Assembly (NCBI RefSeq): GCF_004135675.1
Contig: NZ_QHLX01000005.1
Coordinates: forward strand, 62,001 to 126,000
DNA: 64,000 bases
Source of the DNA: Marinitoga lauensis
Lineage (GTDB): Bacteria > Thermotogota > Thermotogae > Petrotogales > Petrotogaceae
Direction: 5' to 3'
The notes under the pieces are model-generated. The model had not been told where the DNA came from and made no database searches. It saw nothing but the letters and a program-made list of their open reading frames with translations. The first letter of the stretch is position 1, and every line of letters begins with the position of its first letter. The translations under genes were made by a program, and so were the position numbers. Positions 29,026-38,725 of the stretch are shown piece by piece.

Positions 29026-29451
29026 ATGGAAATAATAGAATTAGAAATACTGAGTAAAACAAAATATATTAAAATCTTAAGGGAAGCAATGAAATACTTC
29101 TTAAGATTAAACGATTATGATAATGAAGAACAAATATTTTTTATGGAACTTGCTTTAAATGAGGCTATTGCAAATGTTATAGAACATACATATAAATTTG
29201 ATGAGAATAAAAAAATTTTAATAAAATTTGAGATAGAAAAAAATATTTTTAGTGTGCATATAAGAGATTTTGGTGAAAAAATTAATAGAGAAAAAGTAAA
29301 ATCAAGAGATCTGGATGATATAAAAGATCATGGACTTGGTGTTCACATTATAACTCAGGTTTTTGATGAAATGATGTGGAAAGATATTAATGAAGAGGGA
29401 AATTTGTTGATATTAAAAAAGAACTTGGGGACTAAGAATGGCAATAACTAA
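29026..29451 (+). CDS. RsbW-like ATPase (anti-sigma factor / serine kinase family)
   Basis: A 141-residue HATPase_c_2 domain protein. The N box is MELALNEAIANVIEHTY (~residues 40-57). The G1 box is VHIRDFGEKIN and the G2-like box KDHGLGVHIITQVFD. It lacks the histidine-kinase dimerisation domain, as in RsbW/SpoIIAB anti-sigma kinases. No sigma factor or STAS-domain antagonist lies nearby, so its partner is unknown. It overlaps the FapA-like gene by 14 bases and is likely translationally coupled to it. GGGGGATATT precedes the ATG. Confidence 0.85.
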   Translation: MEIIELEILSKTKYIKILREAMKYFLRLNDYDNEEQIFFMELALNEAIANVIEHTYKFDENKKILIKFEIEKNIFSVHIRDFGEKINREKVKSRDLDDIKDHGLGVHIITQVFDEMMWKDINEEGNLLILKKNLGTKNGNN

Positions 29452-30815
29452 AATAAAGACAACGGAGGACAGATTAAAAGCATATATAACTTTAATATAT
29501 GATGGAAGAATACCAACAGATGGAGAGATATTAAGAAGTCTTCAATCAGCTGGTATAAAACATGGTATAAAATATGATGTATTGAGAAGTTTGGCTTTAA
29601 ATCCTGTTTATAATGAGTCTATAGTTGTAGCTGAAGCAACTTTACCAGAAAAAGGAGAACCCGGCTACGTAGAGTTGTTTAAATTGGAAGAAAAAAAGGA
29701 AGTAAGAAATAATGAAAAAATAGATTTTAGAGAGTTTGCAAAAAATATTATAACAGTAGAGTTAGGAGAAAAAATTGGTATTATTCATCCGCCAAAGTTA
29801 GGGAAACCAGGAAAAGATATATATGGACAAAAAATTCCAGGACTTCCTGGAAATCCTGCGAAGATTGTTTTAGAAAAAAATGTTGAAAAAGATGAAGAAG
29901 GCTATATTATAGCAGTTGCATCAGGAGAATTAAAAATAAGAAAAGATATTGATGGAACTATATATATTGGTATTGAAGAGGTATATGAAATTAACGGTGA
30001 TGTTGATTTTAATACGGGAAATATCAGGTTTCCAGGGAAAGTTTTAATTAGAGGGTCAGTGCGTCCAGATTTTATAGTGGAAGCGGAAGGGATATTGAAA
30101 TATATGGAGAAATAGAATTAGCAAAGGTAATTTCAAAACAAACGGTAAAGGTAAATGGAATAAAAGGTGGAAATAAAGGGTATATAAAAGCAAAAAATAT
30201 TTTCGCAAGATTTGCTGAAAATGCTATATTAGAAGCAGAAGAAACAATTTCAATAGATAAATCAATGATTAATTGTAATGTTCTTTCTGCGAAAGAAGTA
30301 ATTTTAGATGGATATAATAGCAAAATAGTAGGCGGAAAAATAAAAGCGTTGAAAAAGGTAGATGCTTATTATATTGGAACACCCATGGGTGTAAATACAG
30401 AAATAGAAGTGGGGTTGATCCAAAGTTATATGAAGAATATAAAAATTTAATAGAAGTTACCAAAAAGGATACAGCAGAATTAAGAGCGATCACACCACAA
30501 ATTAATTCATTATTAAAAAAAGTAAAACAAATGAGGGTAAAAAATGAAAAAGTTTTATATTTAAAAAAGCTAATTGACAAAGCTACCACTATTAAATCTA
30601 GGCTTGAAGAAAACAAGAAAAAAATTATTCAATTAAGAAAAATGATTGAAGAATCTAAAAGTGAAGGAATAGTAATTGCCAGGAAAATGCTATATCCAGG
30701 TGTGTCAGTGAGAGTTAATAATAAGTTACTAATGCCTGAAAAAGAGATAAGCAGTGTTCAGATAATGAATATAAATGACGAAATAAAACTTTATGCTTAT
30801 GTACAGGGGGAATAG
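29438..30815 (+). CDS. FapA-family (DUF342) protein (two apparent frameshifts)
   Basis: The corrected protein is about 459 residues. Residues ~20-80 form the N-terminal domain (GEILRSLQSAGIKHGIKYDV). The central part (~100-300) is a right-handed beta-helix typical of DUF342, with IIHPPKLGKPGKDIYGQKIPG as its entry motif and INGDVDFNTGNIRFPGKVLI. A C-terminal coiled coil (~300-410) ends with VIARKMLYPGVSVRVNN. Frame breaks at ~30090 (GG run in GAAGGGATATTG) and ~30412-30415 (G4 that should be G5, in GVDPKLYEEY) are each fixed by one base. The family is annotated as flagellar assembly protein A; a regulatory or polymer-binding role is possible. It follows the RsbW-like gene. Confidence 0.82.
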
Positions 30816-30823
30816 GGAAAGAT

Positions 30824-32015
30824 ATGAAAAAATACATTTATATAGTATTAATAATATTTTTAACCATATTATCGTTTGGTGATGATATTACAGATTTTTA
30901 CGTAAGAAATTTTGACATAGATGAGATGATTAACTCAAATAAAATAAATATAAAAATTTTTGGATACTTAAAGAAATACTTTGAAACTGGGTATAGTGGA
31001 TATTTAAAAGCTGCGAATGAATTAAGAGCAAAATATAATGAACTTTTAAAATTTGAGGAAAAACAGATTTTTGATGTGATGAGTACAATAAATCCACAAA
31101 CAACAATAGATCCAATAAAAAAGTTAGAAGAATTAAATAGTAAATATCCCAATTTCCAATTAATAAATATATTGCTTTTAGAATTTAATTATAAACAATG
31201 GTTAATAACGGGAGATCCAAAATTAGCAAAAAAGATATTAAATGAAATTGAATCAATAAAAAAAATAATGGGGGATACCCATTTATTGTGTATTATAAAG
31301 CTAATTTTCTTTTTAAGTCTAATATTTATGGTAATAAAGAAGAAGCTTATACAATAGTAAAGAAAGGAGTCTTAGAGTTCCCGGAAAATAAAAAAATAAT
31401 AGAAATATATTTAAAAATTTCTACTCAATTGAATAAGGATAAAAAGATAAAAATGTTTTTGAAGAAATTTCCAAAATATATGTAAGAGAGCCAGAAACTA
31501 AAGAAAATATATTGTTATTAATCGCCAAACATTTTTTTGAAACTGATGAAAAGGATTTTGCAAAAGAAATAATAATAAATAAGATAATTCCAAATACAAA
31601 AAATACAAAAGTTTTACAGCTTAGTTATGAATTACTGGGAGATTATGCGGATACAAACATACAGAAAATGAATTATTATCAACAATCGTTGAAATACAAT
31701 TCTGAAAATGCAAGAATATTATCGAAATGGGCATTGTCAATGCTAAATGTAGATAAAAATAAATATAAAACATTAGCAAGGATTGCTTTGAATAAAGCCA
31801 TATCAATAAATCCTAATATTTCAGAAGAAGCCTTAAAAGCACTTAAAGAACTAAGAACAGAAGTAAAAATAGAGGTAATGATAAATTATGTGTTGCCAAT
31901 AATTCTGTTTGTAGTTGGTTCATTAGGTATTTTGATTTATTATGAAAAAAGAAAAAAGAAAAAGGAAAAAGAACTTCTCTTAAAAGGCGACGAAGAAGGT
32001 GATAATGATGATTGA
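30824..32015 (+). CDS. Exported TPR-like protein with C-terminal membrane anchor (frameshifted)
   Basis: The corrected length is about 397 residues. A signal peptide (MKKYIYIVLIIFLTILSFGDD) is followed by helical repeats that look like degenerate TPRs (ANELRAKYNELLKFEE, KAKKILNEIE-like, YGNKEEAYTIVKKGVLEFPE, YYQQSLKYNSENARILSKWA, ARIALNKAISINPNIS). A C-terminal membrane helix (YVLPIILFVVGSLGILIYY) is followed by a charged cytoplasmic tail. Breaks at the G5 run near 31269-31273 and the A5 run near 31448-31452 are each corrected by one base. It could be a periplasmic scaffold; no specific function is evident. It ends overlapping the thyX start. Confidence 0.65.
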
Positions 32016-32690
32016 AAAAAAGTTTTAGATAAAGGATTTATCAAATTAGTAGATATGTTAGGTAACGATCGAACGGCAGTAAAAGCAGCAAGAGTTTCAT
32101 ATGGGAAAGAAATATCAAATGATGATAAGGACAAAAAGTTGATATATTATTTAATGAAACACAAGCATCATAGTCCCTTTGAACATCAGGTATTTACATT
32201 TCATGTAAAAACACCAATATTTATAGCTCGTCAATGGATGAGGCACAGGATTGGTAGTTATAATGAAATTTCAAGGAGATATACAACAAAGTATGCTGAA
32301 GAATTTTATATTCCTGATCATATAAGAATTCAGGATACAGTTAATAAACAGGGGTCAATAAAAACAAATGATGAACATATGCAAAATAAAGCAATAAATA
32401 TTATAAATTATACATATGATTATTTATTTGAAACTTATAATAAATTGTTGGAAATGGGTGTTGCAAGAGAAATGGCAAGGATGATATTGCCAGTGGGGCA
32501 ATATACACAATTTTACTGGACTGTAAATACCAGATCTTTAATGAATTTCTTAAATTTAAGAGCAGATTCTCATGCACAGTGGGAGATACAACAATATGCG
32601 GTTGCATTAGCTGAAGTATTTAAAGAAAAATTACCATGGACATATGAAGCGTTTATGAATTTTGAATATAGAGGGGATTTATTAAAATGA
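32008..32690 (+). CDS. thyX: ThyX, flavin-dependent thymidylate synthase (apparent frameshift near the start)
   Basis: Converts dUMP to dTMP using FAD and methylene-tetrahydrofolate. [19 protein letters not shown] is the diagnostic RHR-x7-S motif, and [35 protein letters not shown] and [15 protein letters not shown] complete the family pattern. The best ribosome site (GAAGGTG) leads to ATG 32008, but the A7 run at 32015-32021 is one base short; with A8 the protein reads [21 protein letters not shown] and has about 227 residues. An ATG at 32055 in the intact frame lacks those conserved residues. No thyA is visible. Confidence 0.93.
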
Positions 32691-33064
32691 AATTATCAAA
32701 TCTTGTAAAAGAATTAAATGCCCGAATTCTACATAAAGCTAAAAGTTTAGAAAATATAGAAATTGAATATGCTGGGGCATCTGATTTAATGAGTGATTTT
32801 TTAGCTTTTTCAAAACCAAATATGCTTTTAATAACAGGATTAGCTACACCACAAACACTTACAACGGCCTCTGTAATAGAAGCAAGCGCTATTTTATTTG
32901 TTCGTGGAAAAACTATTCCCAAGAATTTTTTGGAAATTATTGAAGAATGTGAAATCCCTATTTTAACAACAGATTTTTCTATGTATTATACATGTGCCAA
33001 ACTATATCAATATGGAATAAAAGATGCGATGGAAACCGATAAGGAGAATAGATATGACACCTGA
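32687..33064 (+). CDS. DRTGG-domain protein (first of two)
   Basis: A 125-residue cytoplasmic protein. The fold pattern [62 protein letters not shown] and [21 protein letters not shown] matches the DRTGG domain found in regulators and phosphotransacetylases; its function is unknown. It overlaps thyX by four bases (ATGA) and overlaps the CBS-HATPase gene, so it opens a tightly coupled five-gene cassette. Confidence 0.8.
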   Translation: MKLSNLVKELNARILHKAKSLENIEIEYAGASDLMSDFLAFSKPNMLLITGLATPQTLTTASVIEASAILFVRGKTIPKNFLEIIEECEIPILTTDFSMYYTCAKLYQYGIKDAMETDKENRYDT

Positions 33065-33989
33065 GAGTAATAAGTTATTGGAGAAAATATCACAGTTTTT
33101 TTCCAATATAAGAATAGGAGAGATTATGACTTCACCAGCTATAGTTGTTACTCCTGAAACTTCTATTAAACAAGTGAAAAATATAATGAAGATAAAAAAA
33201 ATTTCTGGTTTACCAGTAGTAAAAAGAGGATTAAAATTAACAGGTATTATTAGCATAGAAGATATTATTAAAGTACTTGAAAATGGAAAATTAGAAGATT
33301 CAGTTGAGAGATGGATGACAAAAGACGTTAAAATATTATATGAAGAAAATACATTATCTGATTTTATGAGTATTTCGCAAAAATATAAATTTGGGAGATA
33401 TCCTGTTATCAATAATGAAAATAAAGTTATAGGAATAATTACAAAGTATGATGTTATATCATGGTTATTTGAAAAACTTGGTACAATGTATATTCATGAT
33501 GATAGAAGAAAAAAAATTCTTGAGCGGGAAGAATATACATCAAGACTTACTGGAGAATTACTTGATAACAAAAAAATTTCTTTCGACTTTGATATAGATT
33601 ATACAGAAATACAAAGAATAGGAACAGGAGCTACAAAACTTAAAAGTTTTTTAAAGAAAAAAGGAATTGATGAAAAATTAATAAGGAAAGTTTCTATTTC
33701 TACATATGAAGCTGAGGCAAATGTAGTCATCCACTCAGAATCTTATGGAAAAATTTTTTGTTGGGATTTTGAGGATAGTATAAGATTATTAATAAAAGAT
33801 TATGGAAAAGGTATAGAAAATGTTGAAATGGCTATGCAGGAAGGTTTCTCAACTGCATCTGAGGAAGTTAGATCTCAGGGATTTGGTGCTGGAATGGGAT
33901 TACCGAATATGAAAAGATTTTCTGATAAAATGACGATAATTTCTGAAGTTGGAAAAGGAGTAATAATAGAAATGTTGTTTTATAAATAA
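33054..33989 (+). CDS. CBS-pair protein with C-terminal RsbW-type ATPase domain
   Basis: A 311-residue fusion. Two CBS domains fill residues ~20-150 (RIGEIMTSPAIVVTPETSIKQ, ISGLPVVKRGLKLTGIISIED, KFGRYPVINNENKVIGIITKYD), a probable adenine-nucleotide sensor. Residues ~175-311 form an HATPase domain: ISTYEAEANVVIHSES is the N box, LLIKDYGKGIENVE the G1 box and GAGMGLPNMKRFSDKM the G2 box. It lacks a histidine phosphoacceptor domain, so it is probably a switch kinase or anti-sigma-like regulator. ATG 33054 is preceded by AAGGAGAATAG; an upstream in-frame ATG is less well supported. Confidence 0.87.
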   Translation: MTPESNKLLEKISQFFSNIRIGEIMTSPAIVVTPETSIKQVKNIMKIKKISGLPVVKRGLKLTGIISIEDIIKVLENGKLEDSVERWMTKDVKILYEENTLSDFMSISQKYKFGRYPVINNENKVIGIITKYDVISWLFEKLGTMYIHDDRRKKILEREEYTSRLTGELLDNKKISFDFDIDYTEIQRIGTGATKLKSFLKKKGIDEKLIRKVSISTYEAEANVVIHSESYGKIFCWDFEDSIRLLIKDYGKGIENVEMAMQEGFSTASEEVRSQGFGAGMGLPNMKRFSDKMTIISEVGKGVIIEMLFYK

Positions 33990-34013
33990 TTTATATTATT
34001 TGAGGTGATCATA

Positions 34014-34349
34014 TTGAAAATATCAGAATTAATAAAAGATAAGAATTTTGAAAAAGTGTATATTGTTGATGATGCGATAAATATAAAAAATGGATATATT
34101 GGTGATTTACTTAGTGAAATTATGAGAAATGCACCAGGTGAATCTGTATGGCTTACGCATCAAACGCATCCGAATATCATAGCTGTAGCCTCTATTGTCG
34201 AAATAAATACGATAATCATACCAGAAGGATTTGAATTTGAGAGTGAAACAATAAAAAAAGCGAAAGAAAATAATATTAATTTGTTAAAAAGTAGATGCAA
34301 TATATTTAAAGCAGCAGGTATAATATATACTAAATTGATTGAGGAATAA
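34014..34349 (+). CDS. DRTGG-domain protein (second of two)
   Basis: A 111-residue paralogue of the DRTGG protein at 32687: MKISELIKDKNFEKVYIVDDAINIKNGYIGDLLSEIMRN, then VWLTHQTHPNIIAVASIVEINTIIIPEG and NNINLLKSRCNIFKAAGIIYTKL. The start is TTG at 34014, seven bases after GAGGTGA. With the first DRTGG protein it flanks the CBS-HATPase gene, which suggests the two could form a heteromeric ligand-binding unit (inference). Confidence 0.78.
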   Translation: MKISELIKDKNFEKVYIVDDAINIKNGYIGDLLSEIMRNAPGESVWLTHQTHPNIIAVASIVEINTIIIPEGFEFESETIKKAKENNINLLKSRCNIFKAAGIIYTKLIEE

Positions 34350-34350
34350 A

Positions 34351-35070
34351 ATGCCAGTATTTTATGCCAATTTTCATATACATACAGTACTTTCCCCATG
34401 TGCGGATATTACAATGACACCGGATATATTTTTGGAATATCTTGAAGGATTAAATTGGATATCAATAACGGATCATAATACAACAAAACATATAGGTGTT
34501 TATTCGGAACTTTTAAAAAGTATAGATGTTAAGGTTATACCAGGTATAGAAGTAACCTCAAAAGAAGAGGTTCATATACTTGTATATTTTGAAAAAATAA
34601 AAGATGCAGAAGAATTTGGTGAGATTATTGAGAATAGTCTTACAATGAGAGAATATGATCCAGATAAATTAGGATATCAGATATTATGTGATAAAAATGG
34701 TAATTTTAAAAAAATATATGAGACACCATTCTTAGGAAGTTCTTCAAAATTTTCTATAGATGAAATATATAACATTTCAAAAGAATACAATTCTCTTTTT
34801 ATTCCGGCACATATTTTTAGATTTAATGGATTAATTACTAATTTAGGTTTTCCACCTGAAAATTTGGTATTAGATGCTGTTGAAATAAAAAATAAAAAAG
34901 AATTAGAAAGAGCTAAAAAGCTGGGATTTAAAAATTTTATATTTAATTCAGATGCGCATTTCCCAGAACAATTAATCCCTTCGGTTAAAATAGAAACTAA
35001 TGCCAGAACTTTTGAAGAGTTTAAAAAATCCATAATGGAAAGAAAGGTGATGCCACTTTGGCAACATTAA
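34351..35070 (+). CDS. PHP-domain metal-dependent phosphoesterase
   Basis: A 239-residue PHP protein. NFHIHTVLSPCADITM carries the first His-x-His, ISITDHNTTKH the Asp-His-Asn, VIPGIEVTSKEEVHILVYF the Glu and His, PAHIF a further His and FNSDAHFPEQL the final Asp-x-His, so all metal ligands appear intact. The PHP family includes histidinol phosphatase and nuclease or phosphodiesterase members; the short single-domain form here suggests a small phosphoester substrate. ATG 34351 follows GAGGAATAAA. It overlaps the next gene by 13 bases. Confidence 0.87.
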   Translation: MPVFYANFHIHTVLSPCADITMTPDIFLEYLEGLNWISITDHNTTKHIGVYSELLKSIDVKVIPGIEVTSKEEVHILVYFEKIKDAEEFGEIIENSLTMREYDPDKLGYQILCDKNGNFKKIYETPFLGSSSKFSIDEIYNISKEYNSLFIPAHIFRFNGLITNLGFPPENLVLDAVEIKNKKELERAKKLGFKNFIFNSDAHFPEQLIPSVKIETNARTFEEFKKSIMERKVMPLWQH

Positions 35071-35606
35071 GAACGATTGGTGATCATATATTGGATATAT
35101 GTGAGAATGCTATAAAATCAGGTGGAGATAAAGGATATTTGGTGATAATAGAAACAGAAAAAATCTTTAAATTTGTTGTTTCGGATAATGGTAGGGGGAT
35201 AGATAAAGAAAAATTAGAAAGGATTTTGGATCCATTTTTTTCCACTAAAAAAGAAAGAAAAAAAAGGTTTGGACTTGGGTTACCTTTTTTAAAATATTCT
35301 GTTGAAAGAACAAAAGGAGAATTTAAAATATTTTCTGAAAAAAATAAAGGAACAACTGTTATTGCTTCCTTTAATTTAAAAAATATAGATTGTCAACCAA
35401 TTGGCAATATTTCTCAAATAATGCTACATCTTATAAATATGAGTCAATCTTTTTCATGGAAAATTACGAGATTTTTTAAAAAAGAAGGATATACAATTGA
35501 GACAGAATTTTTAAAAAATAATTTTAATTTGACTGATCCAGAAAATTTGATTTTAATAAGAAATTACATAGAAAATTTAGAAAAACAAATTAGGGAGGTT
35601 TTGTGA
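35058..35606 (+). CDS. HATPase-domain protein, histidine-kinase-like without a receiver or DHp domain
   Basis: A 182-residue GHKL ATPase. DHILDICENAIKSGGDKG is the N box, VVSDNGRGIDKEKLERILDPFFSTK the G1 and F boxes, and RFGLGLPFLKYSVERTKGEF the G2 box. There is no dimerisation/phosphoacceptor helix and no sensor. Residues 110-182 (MLHLINMSQSFSWKITRFF) are a short extra helical domain. The start is TTG 35058, within the end of the PHP gene. It closes the DRTGG/CBS-HATPase/DRTGG/PHP/HATPase cassette and overlaps the bamA start. Confidence 0.83.
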   Translation: MATLRTIGDHILDICENAIKSGGDKGYLVIIETEKIFKFVVSDNGRGIDKEKLERILDPFFSTKKERKKRFGLGLPFLKYSVERTKGEFKIFSEKNKGTTVIASFNLKNIDCQPIGNISQIMLHLINMSQSFSWKITRFFKKEGYTIETEFLKNNFNLTDPENLILIRNYIENLEKQIREVL

Positions 35607-37873
35607 TGAAAAAAAAGATTTTACTGGTTATATTGATAGGTATGTTTATCAATATTTTTGCATTAATGGATGTTGAAAAAATAATTTTTGAAGGGAATGT
35701 CTCTTTTATTGAAAATGATTTGAGAAATGTATTATCAAAGTATGATATAAAAAATAATTCTATTGTTGGTGAAATTGACATAAAATTAGCAATAGACAAT
35801 ATTCAAAAAAATTATCCGTATTTTTCATCAATATCTTATAATTACTCTGAAGAAAGCAAAGAATTGAAATTCATATTTAAATTAAATCCAATAGTAAAAA
35901 AAGTGAAATTTAAAGTTTTAGGAGATAATTTAGTAGATCTTTCAAAAATAGCAACAGAAGTATATACTGAAAAAGGGAAACCTTTAAATATTAATGAATA
36001 CAAAAGAGGATTGGATGAGATAAAAAAATATTATAATGAAAATGGATATATGTATATAGAGGTTTTTAGCAATATAAAATTAAGTTCAAATGAGTTGACC
36101 TTTGAATCTACAAAAATTAATAATGAAATAACAGATAAAAATACATTGGTATATATAATAAAGGAATATGACTTATGGGATATTGAGTTAGATGATGAAA
36201 TAAAAAAACTTGATAAATCTGAACTAAAGAAAATTTTTGGATTTGATTTTAGAAAAGATTGGGAAAATAAATTTTTCTTATTTAGATCTGATGTAAAAGA
36301 TACATATCCAAAAGTTGAGGATATTCAAAAAATTTTCCAGTCTCTACAGCAACTTCCATATTTTTCAAAAGATACACAAATTTCTATAAAACCAATTAAT
36401 ATTGATAAAACTCCTGGTGGAGATCTGGTTCTTATTTTAAGTGGTAATTTAAGAAAAATTATTAAAAAATCTTCAATTATAAAAGAAATCAAAATAAAAG
36501 GAAATGAAAGTATAAAGAATTTTGAAATTTTGGATAAATTAAAACAGTCAAATATAACAAAAGATACAACTATTACAAATATCGATGTTTTAAACAGTGT
36601 AAAATCGTTAAAAGAATATTATACAAATCTTGGATATCCATTTGTAGAGATTGATGTTTCGTATGATTCAAATATACTAACATATCAAATAACTGAATAT
36701 AAGGTTGGAAATATAACCATAAGTTTTTCTCCAGAACAAAAGACCAAAGATTATCTAATAAAACCATCTATAAAATTAATATCTGGTAATGTGATAAGAA
36801 CAAAAGATATTCAGGATACTTATTATGCATTATCAGGAACAGGTTTTTTTGAAAAAGTAAATATATATCCGTTTAATCAAAAAGGAGATAAATTGGATTT
36901 CAAAATTGATATAACAGAAAAAAATAAACCTGGTAAATTTATAGGAGGAGTAACCTATACAATTCCTGAAAATGAACCGTGGTTTATGGGATTTCTTGGA
37001 CAATTGGAATTGCAATGGGCAAATCCATGGGGATATGGCCAATCATTTAATTTATCCACTAATATTAACCCATTGTCTAAAACGTATGTATTTAATGGAG
37101 GATATGGAATTAAAAATTTATTTGGTTCAAAATTTTCATTTAATACAAAATTAAGTTATGGATTATACGATGAAAACGTAGGAATTCCACAAGAAAACAT
37201 TAGTGGGGTAGCGACGGTTTCAAATAAAATATCTTTTTCGATTTCTCCTAATTATAATATAAATGATTTCAATAATCTAAATATGAATTTCAGTTATTCT
37301 GAAACGAAATATAATCCAGAAACATATAACCCAAAAAAAGAAATTAGTAGTGGTGTAGGATATACATATTCAAGATTAGATTATCCATTTAGACCATATA
37401 ATGGATTATACAATACAGTACAACTGTTTGGTGGTTTAAATGCATTAAATAAAAATGAATATTATTATGGTGGATATTTAGAAAACAAGATTTTTTATAC
37501 GTATTATAAATTTACAGTTGCGAATAGATTTAAAACAGGTTATGTAATAGATGATGCGGATTTGTATGATTTTTATTTAGGTGGAATGTATACTATTAGA
37601 GGGTATGATTTCTCAGTAAGAACTGGTAATATGATGATTTTAAATAATACTGAAATCCAATATCAAATAAATAAAGAAAATGTACCAGTAGATCTTTATG
37701 CTTTTTTTGATATTGGTAATGCAAGTGATTCAGATTTGATGAAAAATTATTTATGGTCATATGGCTTTGGGATAAAATTGACTGTACCAATGATTGGACC
37801 TATAAGATTTGAAGGTGTGTTTGACACTCAGAATAAATTTAAATGGACTTTTGGTTTTGGACCTGTATTCTAA
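35606..37873 (+). CDS. bamA: BamA/Omp85-family outer membrane assembly factor
   Basis: A 755-residue outer membrane insertase, expected in the toga. MKKKILLVILIGMFINIFALM is a signal peptide. Residues ~25-420 hold POTRA repeats, seen as alternating strand-helix segments such as KIIFEGNVSFIENDLRNVL, VKFKVLGDNLVDLSKI, EIKIKGNESIKNFEILDKLKQ and KVGNITISFSP. Residues ~430-755 form the 16-strand barrel, with FYLGGMYTIRGYDF carrying the Val/Ile-Arg-Gly-Tyr lid-loop motif and a C-terminal FGFGPVF strand. ATG 35606 follows GGGAGG. The gene is followed by a strong terminator. Confidence 0.92.
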   Translation: MKKKILLVILIGMFINIFALMDVEKIIFEGNVSFIENDLRNVLSKYDIKNNSIVGEIDIKLAIDNIQKNYPYFSSISYNYSEESKELKFIFKLNPIVKKVKFKVLGDNLVDLSKIATEVYTEKGKPLNINEYKRGLDEIKKYYNENGYMYIEVFSNIKLSSNELTFESTKINNEITDKNTLVYIIKEYDLWDIELDDEIKKLDKSELKKIFGFDFRKDWENKFFLFRSDVKDTYPKVEDIQKIFQSLQQLPYFSKDTQISIKPINIDKTPGGDLVLILSGNLRKIIKKSSIIKEIKIKGNESIKNFEILDKLKQSNITKDTTITNIDVLNSVKSLKEYYTNLGYPFVEIDVSYDSNILTYQITEYKVGNITISFSPEQKTKDYLIKPSIKLISGNVIRTKDIQDTYYALSGTGFFEKVNIYPFNQKGDKLDFKIDITEKNKPGKFIGGVTYTIPENEPWFMGFLGQLELQWANPWGYGQSFNLSTNINPLSKTYVFNGGYGIKNLFGSKFSFNTKLSYGLYDENVGIPQENISGVATVSNKISFSISPNYNINDFNNLNMNFSYSETKYNPETYNPKKEISSGVGYTYSRLDYPFRPYNGLYNTVQLFGGLNALNKNEYYYGGYLENKIFYTYYKFTVANRFKTGYVIDDADLYDFYLGGMYTIRGYDFSVRTGNMMILNNTEIQYQINKENVPVDLYAFFDIGNASDSDLMKNYLWSYGFGIKLTVPMIGPIRFEGVFDTQNKFKWTFGFGPVF

Positions 37874-37941
37874 ATCTTTTGTTTTAAAAGTTATTTGTGA
37901 TTTATCCATATTATTTTTTCATATTTTTTGCTGAAATTTTG

Positions 37942-37973
37942 AAGGCTTTTCATTCGAAAAGCCTTTTTCTTTT
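37942..37973 (+). terminator. Intrinsic terminator after bamA
   Basis: AAGGCTTTTC and GAAAAGCCTT form a 10-bp stem with loop ATTC, followed by TTTCTTTTATTT. It separates bamA from the flagellar operon. Confidence 0.9.
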
Positions 37974-38046
37974 ATTTGGTATTTAAAAAAGTTTAAAAAT
38001 TTGATATACTATAAGTTGAATGAAAATTAAAAAAGGAGTGGAATAT

Positions 38047-38715
38047 ATGGCAAAAGACAAAAAAGAAAAAAAGCCTGGAAGATTAAAAAGGTTAATCTCC
38101 TTATTTTTCTGGTCTATATTTATAACATTGATAATAATTGCTTTAGTATATGTAAACTTTGAATTTAAAAGAATAAAAATTCTCAATCTTAGCGTTGAAA
38201 AAGATTGGAAAAGTTTTGTTGCGTATATGTTACAGAAAGTTCCTGCGTTAAAAGATAAAGTGAAATATGAATATCTTGATGTAGGAAATGCATATGCTAT
38301 ACAAGAAAAATTAATTGAAGAAAGATTAAATGAATTAGAGTTGAAATCTAAACAAATTAATAGTCAATTAGAGGAATTAAAAAAGATCTCTTCTCAAATA
38401 AAGGATGAATCAAAGCAATTGGAATTAGAAAAAGAAAAATTCAATGCAGAAAAAAAAGCTTTTGAAGAAGAAAAAAAAGTTTTTGAAGATTATAAATATA
38501 GAATAAATAAACTCGCAGAATGGTTTGCCTCCTCAACACCAGCACAAATAGCAGTAGCACTTTCAAGGGATGAGGTTAGTATTGATTTAATAGTTAATGC
38601 ATTGCTCATACTTCCTTCAGATACAGCAGCTGAAATAATTCAGGCATTAGCTCAAATTAACCCAACAAAAGCAGCTAATGTTATTTCAAAAATAGGGGAG
38701 GTGAAAAGTAAATAG
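38047..38715 (+). CDS. MotE/YlxF-family flagellar membrane protein
   Basis: A 222-residue protein with a basic N-terminus, one membrane helix (LISLFFWSIFITLIIIALVYV), a long coiled coil (~90-165, NELELKSKQINSQLEELKK) and a C-terminal MgtE-N-like domain (MPADTAAEI-like: LILPSDTAAEIIQALAQINPTKAANVISKIG). This matches the MotE/YlxF family. In Bacillus ylxF lies just before fliK, as here. ATG 38047 follows AGGAGTGGAATAT. It probably stabilises or times assembly at the flagellar export or motor complex; this is inference from family and position. Confidence 0.8.
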   Translation: MAKDKKEKKPGRLKRLISLFFWSIFITLIIIALVYVNFEFKRIKILNLSVEKDWKSFVAYMLQKVPALKDKVKYEYLDVGNAYAIQEKLIEERLNELELKSKQINSQLEELKKISSQIKDESKQLELEKEKFNAEKKAFEEEKKVFEDYKYRINKLAEWFASSTPAQIAVALSRDEVSIDLIVNALLILPSDTAAEIIQALAQINPTKAANVISKIGEVKSK

Positions 38716-38725
38716 GAGGGGAAAA

